The notes below the pieces were generated by a model, which did not search any database, was not told the origin of the DNA, and worked only from the letters and a program-made list of their open reading frames with translations. A program made the position numbers and the translations under genes. A DNA stretch of 64,000 bases, taken from Chitinophagaceae bacterium. GTDB lineage: Bacteria > Bacteroidota > Bacteroidia > Chitinophagales > Chitinophagaceae. Positions 58,031-64,000 of the stretch are shown one piece after another. The stretch is taken from assembly GCA_016710165.1 (NCBI GenBank), contig JADJLJ010000004.1, positions 186,001-250,000 of the forward strand. The letters are read 5' to 3'. Numbering within the stretch: position 1 is the stretch's first letter; each line of letters starts with the position of its first letter.

Positions 58031-58462
58031 TTATTTACTAATTAATTTTTTATCCGTACGGAAACAGGTTCCCTTGAATATAGCTACCACATGATCTTTT
58101 TGATTGTGGATGGAAATATGGTAGAGGCCGGTACTTTTCCCGTTATGCATTTCTTTTGCTTCGGCGGTTAATACATCTCCTACATGGACGGGTTTTAAAA
58201 AATTAATGGCAGTATCCAATGCTACCGATAATACATTCCGGTTATTGCAGGCAAATGCAAAAGCGCTGTCGGCCAAAGAAAAGGCAATGCCACCATGTAC
58301 GATACCAAAGCCATTGATCATCTCTTCCCGAACCGTCATTTTGATCCTGCTGTAACCTTCCCTTACTTCCAGCACTTCAACGCCCAGCCATTGGGAGAAC
58401 AGGTCGTTCTTCATCATATGTGCTACCACTTCCCTGGCAAACTTGTCTTTTTCCGGGTTCAT
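58031..58462 (-). CDS. paaI: Acyl-CoA thioesterase PaaI (hotdog fold)
   Basis: 143 residues. Hotdog motif NGFGIVHGGIAFSLADSAFAFACN with the catalytic Asp, and LKPVHVGDVLTAEAKEMH. It hydrolyses ring-hydroxylated phenylacetyl-CoA by-products and frees CoA. It begins 1 bp after the paaG stop and thus is co-translated. Confidence 0.93.
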   Translation of the reverse strand: MNPEKDKFAREVVAHMMKNDLFSQWLGVEVLEVREGYSRIKMTVREEMINGFGIVHGGIAFSLADSAFAFACNNRNVLSVALDTAINFLKPVHVGDVLTAEAKEMHNGKSTGLYHISIHNQKDHVVAIFKGTCFRTDKKLISK

Positions 58463-58463
58463 T

Positions 58464-59240
58464 TTATTTTCCTTTAAAAGTTGGATTCCTTTTTTCCAGG
58501 AATGCGTTGATGCCTTCCCCGTAATCTTCCGTGGCTGCGGCTTTTTGCTGGTACTTATCCTCCAGCGATAGCTGCTCTTCCCAGATGGTGTGGAATGAAC
58601 TGTTTAGTGCGTGTTTGGTATATGCCAGTCCCTTTGTTGGCATTTGCGAAAGCGAGACGGCGATCTTTTTGCTTTCTTCCTCAAAAGTATCCGGTTCAAA
58701 GACCTTATAGATCATTCCAAGCCTTTCTGCTTCTGGGGCAGTTACTTTATCGCCGGTCATCATTAACGCACTTGCTTTTTGCCAGCCGATCAAACGGGGC
58801 AGTGTAAAAGTCCCGCCACTGTCCGGGATCAGCCCGATCTTGCTGAATGCCTGGATAAAGGATGCCGATGCCGATGCAACAACCACATCGCAGCATAAGC
58901 CGATATTGGCGCCGGCGCCGGCAGCTACCCCGTTGATGGCGGCCACTACGGGCTTTGGCAGGTTTCTTATTCTTCTTACAATGGGGTTGTAGTGCTCAGC
59001 AAGGATCTGCTTTATTTCAATTTTGTGCTCACCAACCAGTTCGCTGATATCCTGGCCTGCTGAAAAGGCCTTGCCGGATCCCGTGATATACACGCAACGC
59101 ACTTCATGCAGCGAAGCCGCTTCATCCAGCTTTGCCTGCATCAGCAAAGCCATCTCCCTGTTGAACGAATTGAATTTTTCGGGGCGGTTAAGGGTTATGT
59201 AAGCAACACCGTTTCTTATTTCAAATAAAATGGAGGACAT
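58464..59240 (-). CDS. paaG: Enoyl-CoA hydratase/isomerase PaaG
   Basis: Start ATG 59240 (MSSILFEIRNGVAYITLNRP); the frame extends to 59264. 258 residues. Crotonase motifs: GSGKAFSAGQDI (CoA/oxyanion), VAAINGVAAGAGANIGLCCD and FSKIGLIPDSGGTFTLPR with the acidic residue. In the paa pathway it isomerises the ring-epoxide of phenylacetyl-CoA to the oxepin. The neighbours decide the name over a generic hydratase. Confidence 0.9.
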   Translation of the reverse strand: MSSILFEIRNGVAYITLNRPEKFNSFNREMALLMQAKLDEAASLHEVRCVYITGSGKAFSAGQDISELVGEHKIEIKQILAEHYNPIVRRIRNLPKPVVAAINGVAAGAGANIGLCCDVVVASASASFIQAFSKIGLIPDSGGTFTLPRLIGWQKASALMMTGDKVTAPEAERLGMIYKVFEPDTFEEESKKIAVSLSQMPTKGLAYTKHALNSSFHTIWEEQLSLEDKYQQKAAATEDYGEGINAFLEKRNPTFKGK

Positions 59241-59264
59241 GGTAGTAGTTTTAAAATGATTCAT

Positions 59265-59909
59265 TTACACATCAAAGCTTCTCACTTCTTTGTGGCCAAG
59301 CAGGAACTGGTTTACCAGGTCGTAATTCCTGTCGGGCGAGCTGATGCGGTAAAGGTAGATGGCATCGTTGTTCTCTTTTAGTGATTTCATGCAGCGGAAG
59401 GAAAGATCGTGCGAATTAAAAAAGTCTTCCAGCTCTGGCTGGAAATTTTTTCCTGATTCCACGGTGCGGATCTTATAATCTTTTACCCGGTGCAGCCTGT
59501 TTATAAAACGCTGTACCGGTTCCAGCACAAACAATGCAATGACCACCATGGCAGATACAACAATGGCCAGCGGGTAATTGTGATATCCGATCGCCATACC
59601 CAGGGCTGCTGTTATCCAGATGAGGGCAGCGGTCGTTAAGCCGTTGACCGTTATTCCTTCTTTAAAGATCACACCGGCACCAATGAAACCAATTCCGGTA
59701 ACAATATTGCTTGCGATCCTGTCGGCACTACCGGCTGCAGACACTTCCTTGGAAAGAATGGTATAAAGACAAGAGCCTACACAGATCAATATCATTGTCC
59801 GGAACCCGGCGGGCTTGCTGCGGAACTCCCGTTCCAGCCCGATAACGGCCCCAATGACAAAGGCAATGGAAACCTGGGCGGCTTCTTCAAAATAAATGGA
59901 AATGTCCAT
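59265..59909 (-). CDS. MgtC/SapB-family membrane protein
   Basis: 214 residues. N-terminal membrane half with the family signature IGAVIGLEREFRSKPAGFRTMILICVGSCLYT (in parts), GFIGAGVIFKEG and LTTAALIWITAALGMAIGYHNY. The C-terminal ~80 residues are a soluble ACT-like domain. Related proteins act in Mg2+ limitation or as transport modulators. Its place between paaD and paaG is unexplained; it may be an insertion riding on the operon. Its stop is next to the paaG frame. Confidence 0.9.
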   Translation of the reverse strand: MDISIYFEEAAQVSIAFVIGAVIGLEREFRSKPAGFRTMILICVGSCLYTILSKEVSAAGSADRIASNIVTGIGFIGAGVIFKEGITVNGLTTAALIWITAALGMAIGYHNYPLAIVVSAMVVIALFVLEPVQRFINRLHRVKDYKIRTVESGKNFQPELEDFFNSHDLSFRCMKSLKENNDAIYLYRISSPDRNYDLVNQFLLGHKEVRSFDV

Positions 59910-59942
59910 ACAAAAGATTCAACGATGATAAAGTTAAGAAGA

Positions 59943-60425
59943 TTAATGGCACTTGAAATAATCAAATGGCTCTTTGCAGTCGTTACACTGGTACAGGGCC
60001 TTGCAGGCGGTGCTGCCAAATTCGCTGATGACCCTTGTATTGGCTGAGTGGCATTGGGGGCATTCCACGCCGTCCTTTGGGATCGCAAATCTTTTATCGG
60101 GGGCGGCAATGCCGTAAGCCTCCAGCTTTCTTTTTCCTTCTTCACTCATCCAGTCGGTTGTCCATGCCGGGGAGAGGACAGGGGTTACTTTTACATTTAC
60201 AAAGCCCTTTTCCAGTAATGCCAGTTTGATGTTCATGGCGATCATATCCATGGCCGGGCAACCGGTGTATGTGGGCGTTATGATGACTTCGACCCCGTCT
60301 CCGTTTATCTTAATATCCCGTACAATGCCCATGTCGGCAATGGTAAGCACGGGAATTTCAGGATCGGTGACCGTTTCAAGTATCTGCCGGATAGTATTTA
60401 TTCCTATGGTTGAAGAATCTACCAT
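59943..60425 (-). CDS. paaD: Phenylacetyl-CoA epoxidase assembly protein PaaD
   Basis: 160 residues. N-terminal MIP18/SufT-like domain (VTDPEIPVLTIADMGIVRDI, then VEVIITPTYTGCPAMDMIAMNI) and a C-terminal zinc-ribbon with CPQCHSANTRVISEFGSTACKALYQCNDC (CxxC pairs). It is required for maturation of the epoxidase. The start overlaps the end of paaC by 7 bp. Confidence 0.95.
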   Translation of the reverse strand: MVDSSTIGINTIRQILETVTDPEIPVLTIADMGIVRDIKINGDGVEVIITPTYTGCPAMDMIAMNIKLALLEKGFVNVKVTPVLSPAWTTDWMSEEGKRKLEAYGIAAPDKRFAIPKDGVECPQCHSANTRVISEFGSTACKALYQCNDCKEPFDYFKCH

Positions 60426-61210
60426 TCACTGTTGGGATAAGCTCTTTGCATGTACTGCAGCTCGGTAAGAATATAACCCAGGTGTTCAGTATGGGTTCCT
60501 TTTTTACCACCGCTCTGCATGAATACTTTTTCAGGAATGGATAATGTGGCTTCTTCAAAGACAGCCTTTACTTTTTCATCCCATTCCTTTTTGATGGATG
60601 AAAGATCAATACCAGGAGAGATCTCATAACCGGCAGGTATGAACATTTCACCGGTATAAGGCCATAGTTCCCGGACGGCTTTACTGATCCTGCTATGACT
60701 TTCTTCTGTACCGTCGCCCAGGCGTATCACCCATTCGCTGCTCCAGCGTACATGGTATTTTGTTTCTTTCAGCGCTTTGGCGGTAATAGCGGCTAATTGT
60801 TCATCATCACCCTGCTGCAGCATTTCAAAGAGCAGGTATTGGTATTGACTGAACAGGTATTGGCGCAGGACAGTCTGTGCCCAATCACTGTTCGGTTGTT
60901 CCACCAATAAAAGATTTTTAAATTCTCTTTCTTTTCGCAGGTAAGCCAGTGAATCTTCGGTGACCTCACCCCCAACCCCCTCTCCAGGGGAAGAGGGGGC
61001 TTTGGACCCTGTAGATTTGATGGTGTAATTATTTAACTGTGCCGCATACTGGTAAAAATTTCTTGATTGCCCGAGCAGGTCGAGCGAAATATTGGTGATG
61101 GCAATGTCCTGTTCCAATATGGGTCCATGTCCGCACCATTCACTGTTTCGTTGCGAAAGTATCAGTGTGGTATCGGCAAGATGTAAAGTATAATCGATCT
61201 GAGAATTCAT
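60419..61210 (-). CDS. paaC: Phenylacetyl-CoA epoxidase structural subunit PaaC, with an in-frame repeat insertion
   Basis: 263 residues of ferritin-like helices (LADTTLILSQRNSEWCGHGP; NISLDLLGQSRNFYQYAAQL; DSLAYLRKEREFKNLLLVE; ETKYHVRWSSEWVIRLGDGT). PaaC is the non-catalytic partner that holds PaaA. A ~20-residue piece between the first two helix pairs (TGSKAPSSPGEGVGGE) is coded by a CCCCCTCTCC-type genome repeat at 60964-61010 that keeps the frame. The rest fits the family. Confidence 0.93.
   Translation of the reverse strand: MNSQIDYTLHLADTTLILSQRNSEWCGHGPILEQDIAITNISLDLLGQSRNFYQYAAQLNNYTIKSTGSKAPSSPGEGVGGEVTEDSLAYLRKEREFKNLLLVEQPNSDWAQTVLRQYLFSQYQYLLFEMLQQGDDEQLAAITAKALKETKYHVRWSSEWVIRLGDGTEESHSRISKAVRELWPYTGEMFIPAGYEISPGIDLSSIKKEWDEKVKAVFEEATLSIPEKVFMQSGGKKGTHTEHLGYILTELQYMQRAYPNSEW
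60964..61010. repeat. CCCCCTCTCC/GGGGAAGAGGGGG repeat inside paaC
   Basis: CCTCACCCCCAACCCCCTCT, then CCAGGGGAAGAGGGGGCTTT: a hairpin-forming repeat of the kind usually intergenic in Bacteroidota. Shorter relatives flank the terminator at 38.3-38.5 kb. Here it lies in coding sequence and stays in frame. Confidence 0.7.
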
Positions 61211-61268
61211 AAAGTCAAAAGTTAGAAGTTAAAAACCGTTCTTATTTTGAGTTTTTACTTTTTAATTA

Positions 61269-61640
61269 TTACATATGATTTACTTCATCCGGTAACTGGT
61301 AAAAAGTAGGGTGCCTGTAGATCTTATCTGCTGCCGGTTCGTATAATTCACCCGCTTCTTCGGGATTTGAGGCAGTGATGTATTTACTTTCCACCACCCA
61401 GATACTGATTCCTTCCTGGCGGCGGGTATATACATCCCTTGCATTTTCAATGGCCATGGCAGCATCGGCTGCATGCAGGCTTCCCACGTGTTTGTGATCC
61501 AGGCCCTGTTTGCTGCGGATGAATATCTCCCAGAGGGGCCACTCATGCTTTGATTCCGGCTTGCCTGTGGTTGTTGAAACTCCGGCATTATCCTCGGGGA
61601 TATCACCGTAGTAAAATTTCCGTATGAATGTATGGAACAT
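61269..61640 (-). CDS. paaB: Phenylacetyl-CoA epoxidase subunit PaaB
   Basis: 123 residues: EWPLWEIFIRSKQGLDHKHVGSLHAADAAMAIENARDVYTRRQEG (in parts), SIWVVESKYITAS and a C-terminus YRHPTFYQLPDEVNHM, all typical. PaaB bridges PaaAC pairs. Start ATG 61640, 13 bp after the lipoprotein gene. The N-terminal 25 residues are longer than in Escherichia coli PaaB, which is usual in Bacteroidota. Confidence 0.95.
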   Translation of the reverse strand: MFHTFIRKFYYGDIPEDNAGVSTTTGKPESKHEWPLWEIFIRSKQGLDHKHVGSLHAADAAMAIENARDVYTRRQEGISIWVVESKYITASNPEEAGELYEPAADKIYRHPTFYQLPDEVNHM

Positions 61641-61652
61641 GGTTGATGGTAT

Positions 61653-62069
61653 TTAATTTTTTACTTCAATGGTATAAGTCCTGACCCTTGCGGAGTCTTC
61701 TTTTGCAGTTTTGTATGACAGCAGCTTATACAGCCGCAGGGTAGTGATGCCGGTTTTTACGGGTGCCAGTACCAGTTCTTTTCCAACATTCCCTCCTGCC
61801 ATGTCCCCGGGGTTATCATCCTTGCTGATAACGGTCAGCAATTTCACCACACCCAGGCTGTCATTTATTTCAAAACGCACAGAGCCTTCATATTCGCAGC
61901 CACGACAGATGCTTTCATAGATCACCAACGTATCGGAAGGCTTAACAAGGTTGATGCTGTCTGTTCTGAGAACGATCCTGTTGTCTTTACTTGTTACATT
62001 CTCCTTTTCACTATTGTTGCAACCGGTAAGCAGAACAACAAGGCCCGTGAACCATACAAATGACCTCAT
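61653..62069 (-). CDS. Hypothetical lipoprotein inserted between paaA and paaB
   Basis: 138 residues. Lipoprotein signal VWFTGLVVLLTGCNN (lipobox LLTGC). A conserved-looking CxxC segment YESICRGCEYEGSVRFEIND and a strand-rich C-terminus (ITTLRLYKLLSY; VRTYTIEVKN) give a small beta-sandwich impression. Its start codon shares the A of the paaA TGA (TGATG), so it is coupled to paaA. No known Paa function is assigned. It may be a periplasmic sensor or a passenger. Confidence 0.75.
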   Translation of the reverse strand: MRSFVWFTGLVVLLTGCNNSEKENVTSKDNRIVLRTDSINLVKPSDTLVIYESICRGCEYEGSVRFEINDSLGVVKLLTVISKDDNPGDMAGGNVGKELVLAPVKTGITTLRLYKLLSYKTAKEDSARVRTYTIEVKN

Positions 62070-63013
62070 CAGGCAGCTTTTGTTTTTACCACATTCTTTT
62101 TTTTGGCATAAGCAGATGCTGCTTCCCTCACCCAGGCGCCTTCTTCATGTGCCAGGCGCCTTGCATCCAGCCGTTGTTTGTTGCAGGGGCCGTTTCCTTT
62201 CACCACCTGCCAGAATTCATCCCAGTTTATTTCACCAAAGTCATAATGCTTTCTCTCCTCATTCCATTTCAATTTATCATCCGGCAACCGCATGCCCAGC
62301 ACTTTGATCTGTTCGGCGATCATGTCTACAAACTGCTGGCGGAGTTCATCATTTGTTTTTCTTTTTATCTTCCATTTCATACTTTGGTCGCTGTTGGTAC
62401 TTTCGCTGTCTTTGGGACCAAACATCATCAGGCTGGGCCACCACCAGCGATCGATAGCATCCTGGCACATGGCTTTCTGCTCATCTGTTCCCCTGCTCAA
62501 TACCAGCAGTGATTCAAATCCCTGACGCTGGTGAAAACTTTCTTCTTTGCAGATACGAACCATGGCTCTTGCATAAGGTCCGTAGGAAGTGCGGCACAGC
62601 ATCACCTGGTTCAGGATCGCGGCACCGTCAACCAGCCAGCCGATGGCGCCCATGTCGGCCCATGTAAGGGAAGGGTAATTAAAGATGGAAGAATATTTTG
62701 CCTTACCGCTATGAAGGTCACTGATCATTTCATCCCGGCTCATGCCAAGGGTCTCCGCAGCGGAGTATAAATACAGGCCATGACCTGCTTCATCCTGCAC
62801 TTTGGCAAGCAGGATAGCTTTGCGCTTTAAGGAGGGTGCCCTGGAGATCCAGTTTCCTTCCGGTAACATGCCCACCACTTCACTGTGTGCGTGCTGGCTT
62901 ATCTGCCGCAGGTTTGTTTTGCGGTATGCATCCGGCATCCAGTCCTTGGGTTCGATCTTTATCTCTGCATCGATCTTATCCTGGAATATTTTTTCAAAAT
63001 CCTGTAGGGACAT
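62069..63013 (-). CDS. paaA: Phenylacetyl-CoA epoxidase catalytic subunit PaaA
   Basis: 314 residues, full length. Di-iron ligands are in EVVGMLPEGNW and AKVQDEAGHGLYLY (ExxH), with CKEESFHQRQGFE (second ExxH) and RWWWPSLMMFGP nearby. Together with PaaB/C it puts an epoxide on the ring of phenylacetyl-CoA using O2. It is the first gene of the operon. A 16-bp inverted repeat at 63050 lies in its leader. Confidence 0.97.
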   Translation of the reverse strand: MSLQDFEKIFQDKIDAEIKIEPKDWMPDAYRKTNLRQISQHAHSEVVGMLPEGNWISRAPSLKRKAILLAKVQDEAGHGLYLYSAAETLGMSRDEMISDLHSGKAKYSSIFNYPSLTWADMGAIGWLVDGAAILNQVMLCRTSYGPYARAMVRICKEESFHQRQGFESLLVLSRGTDEQKAMCQDAIDRWWWPSLMMFGPKDSESTNSDQSMKWKIKRKTNDELRQQFVDMIAEQIKVLGMRLPDDKLKWNEERKHYDFGEINWDEFWQVVKGNGPCNKQRLDARRLAHEEGAWVREAASAYAKKKNVVKTKAA

Positions 63014-63049
63014 AAGGGATCATTTAGGCTGTAAAAATAATACAAAAAA

Positions 63050-63065
63050 ACTAACAAGTGTTAGT
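63050..63065 (-). promoter_or_regulatory. Operator candidate of the paa operon: ACTAACA-AG-TGTTAGT
   Basis: Perfect 7-bp inverted repeat with 2-bp spacer, 37 bp before the paaA ATG and after the response-regulator stop. Its size and position suit a TetR-type repressor such as PaaR, which controls paa operons in several phyla. No tetR gene is in the window. Confidence 0.55.
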
Positions 63066-63100
63066 AAAATTACCGGCCGAAAGAGGAGGTCGTACTATTA

Positions 63101-63781
63101 TTATACCCAGTTGTTTTTATGGGCCAGGCTGATGATCTGGGCTTTGCTGTTGACGTGCAGCTTCTGGTAAATATTCGCTATGTGTTTCCGGATGGTCAAC
63201 ACGCTGATATCCAGTATGGCCGCAATGCGTTTTGCGTCGTGCCCATTGATGGTATGAAGTAATATCTCTTTTTCCCGTTCTGTAACCAATGTATCCAGCA
63301 GGTGAGGTTCGGAGGCTTTTGTTTCTGTCTGTAAATGAGATTTACTCAGCATTTCAAAGGCTTTACGGGCAATGGCCGGGCTCATGGGTGCTCCACCGCT
63401 TTCCACTACATTGGTAATGGCATTGTGCAGGGCAATGGCGCTTTCATCTTTAAGTAAATAACCATGGGCACCTGCTTTGATGGCTTCAAAAATTTTGTCA
63501 TCATCATCAAAAACAGTCAATACAATAAAAAAAATGTCGGGGTACATTAAACGGGCGAGGCTGATCGTTTGTACGCCATCCATTTCCGGCATTTCCAGGT
63601 CCATGAAAATGACCTGTGGCATTTTTTCTACCGGGAGACCTTTTAACTGTTCTAAGCAGTCGTTCCCGTTGACAGCCATAAAACAAAAATTCAGATCCTC
63701 AAACTGCTTTATTTTATCTGCAATGCTGCTCCGGTTCACGGCTTTGTCATCCACCAGTCCTATTCGTAAAGATTTATTCAT
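63101..63781 (-). CDS. NarL/FixJ-family response regulator
   Basis: 226 residues. Receiver domain with the acidic pocket LVDDKAVNR, phospho-acceptor Asp61 in VIFMDLEMPEMDG, and IVLTVFDDDDKIFEAIKAGAHGYLLKDE. The C-terminal LuxR HTH (LVTEREKEILLHTINGHDAKRIAAIL; VLTIRKHIANIYQKLHV) is at ~165-215. It is paired with the histidine kinase upstream (50 bp). The target operon is unknown. The adjacent paa operon is a possible one. Confidence 0.95.
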   Translation of the reverse strand: MNKSLRIGLVDDKAVNRSSIADKIKQFEDLNFCFMAVNGNDCLEQLKGLPVEKMPQVIFMDLEMPEMDGVQTISLARLMYPDIFFIVLTVFDDDDKIFEAIKAGAHGYLLKDESAIALHNAITNVVESGGAPMSPAIARKAFEMLSKSHLQTETKASEPHLLDTLVTEREKEILLHTINGHDAKRIAAILDISVLTIRKHIANIYQKLHVNSKAQIISLAHKNNWV

Positions 63782-63830
63782 TGTTTATTTGCTTATGCAA
63801 TGTGTTGATTTCCTGTTTTCTTTTATATAC

Positions 63831-64000
63831 TTAATTTATAGTAGTGTTTGTTAAAAGTAATTCCGTTCCCCCGTTTATGCCGGATGCTATGGATAACTGC
63901 ATATCAATTTCCCTTGCCCTTGCCTGCATATTCCGGAGGCCATTTCCATTGGCGGTATTATTTTCAGGCATACCTTTTCCATCGTCAGAAATTTTTATCC
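63831..64000 (-). CDS. Histidine kinase C-terminus (rest off the window)
   Basis: Minus-strand frame open at the window end, TAA at 63831-63833. It encodes the last part of a HATPase domain: KISDDGKGMPENN (G1 box), NGNGLRNMQARARE (G2 box) and a C-terminal strand. This is the NarX/DegS-type arrangement (GLRNM) expected with a LuxR-type response regulator. Only ~55 residues are visible. Confidence 0.85.
   Translation of the reverse strand, partial: IKISDDGKGMPENNTANGNGLRNMQARAREIDMQLSIASGINGGTELLLTNTTIN

Overview
This window looks like a chromosome segment of a Bacteroidota bacterium, most likely Chitinophagaceae. The signs are type IX secretion (gliding-type) C-terminal domains, promoter -7 boxes of the TAnnTTTG type, Bacteroidota-style heme A synthase, FabH, Obg and Sua5 proteins, and a full phenylacetyl-CoA epoxidase operon. 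No rRNA is present. One RNA gene, a highly unusual tRNA-like gene, lies at 12.7-12.9 kb.

Layout. 0-6.7 kb: two convergent AT-rich surface-protein genes, one with YadA-like head repeats and one large type IX-secreted repeat protein broken by three frameshifts. 6.9-12.9 kb: remnant of an integrated element, with a frameshifted type I restriction subunit (hsdR) lacking hsdM and hsdS, an IS21-family element with a damaged transposase and helper gene, the 5' part of a tyrosine integrase, and a class II tRNA-like gene with an approximately 117-nt structured variable arm whose 3' end faces the integrase. 13.0-18.5 kb: Lrp and MarR regulators, an oligopeptide-type permease, a glycosyltransferase and an acyl-CoA dehydrogenase. 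18.5-19.4 kb: a gene-free tandem repeat of about 430 bp. 20-28.6 kb: an AT-rich defence locus with a zeta-like toxin pair, then an operon encoding a ribbon-helix-helix protein, a GHKL ATPase, an unrecognised protein and a DUF6339-like protein, convergent with a vsr-dcm pair. 28.6-56 kb: mostly core genes (cell-wall amidase, DASS transporter, 2-oxoacid:ferredoxin oxidoreductase beta subunit, asd, oligopeptidase, sugar kinase, Sua5, rnhB, ctaA, patatin, lipid kinase, fabH, CPBP protease, obg) with repeat-rich gaps. 56.9-63 kb: the paa operon (paaA-lipoprotein-paaBCD-mgtC-paaG-paaI-four-helix gene-paaY), preceded by a response regulator and the end of its histidine kinase.

Short repeats are the outstanding genome-scale feature. 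Several unrelated families of period-7 tandem repeats form inverted arms between genes. A GCCTGCC palindrome, a CCTTCGGCTCCGCTCAGG-type element, CCCGGTCAGAGACCGGG hairpins beside a RAYT transposase, and a CCCCCTCTCC element also recur. Some lie in frame inside genes (a glycosyltransferase, paaC).

Single-base indels disrupt at least eight genes, including normally important ones (Sua5, patatin, plus an in-frame TGA in ctaA). Many fall in short homopolymers. They could be sequencing errors, so broken genes here should not be assumed to be true pseudogenes. All functional calls come from reading motifs by eye; no database search was run.
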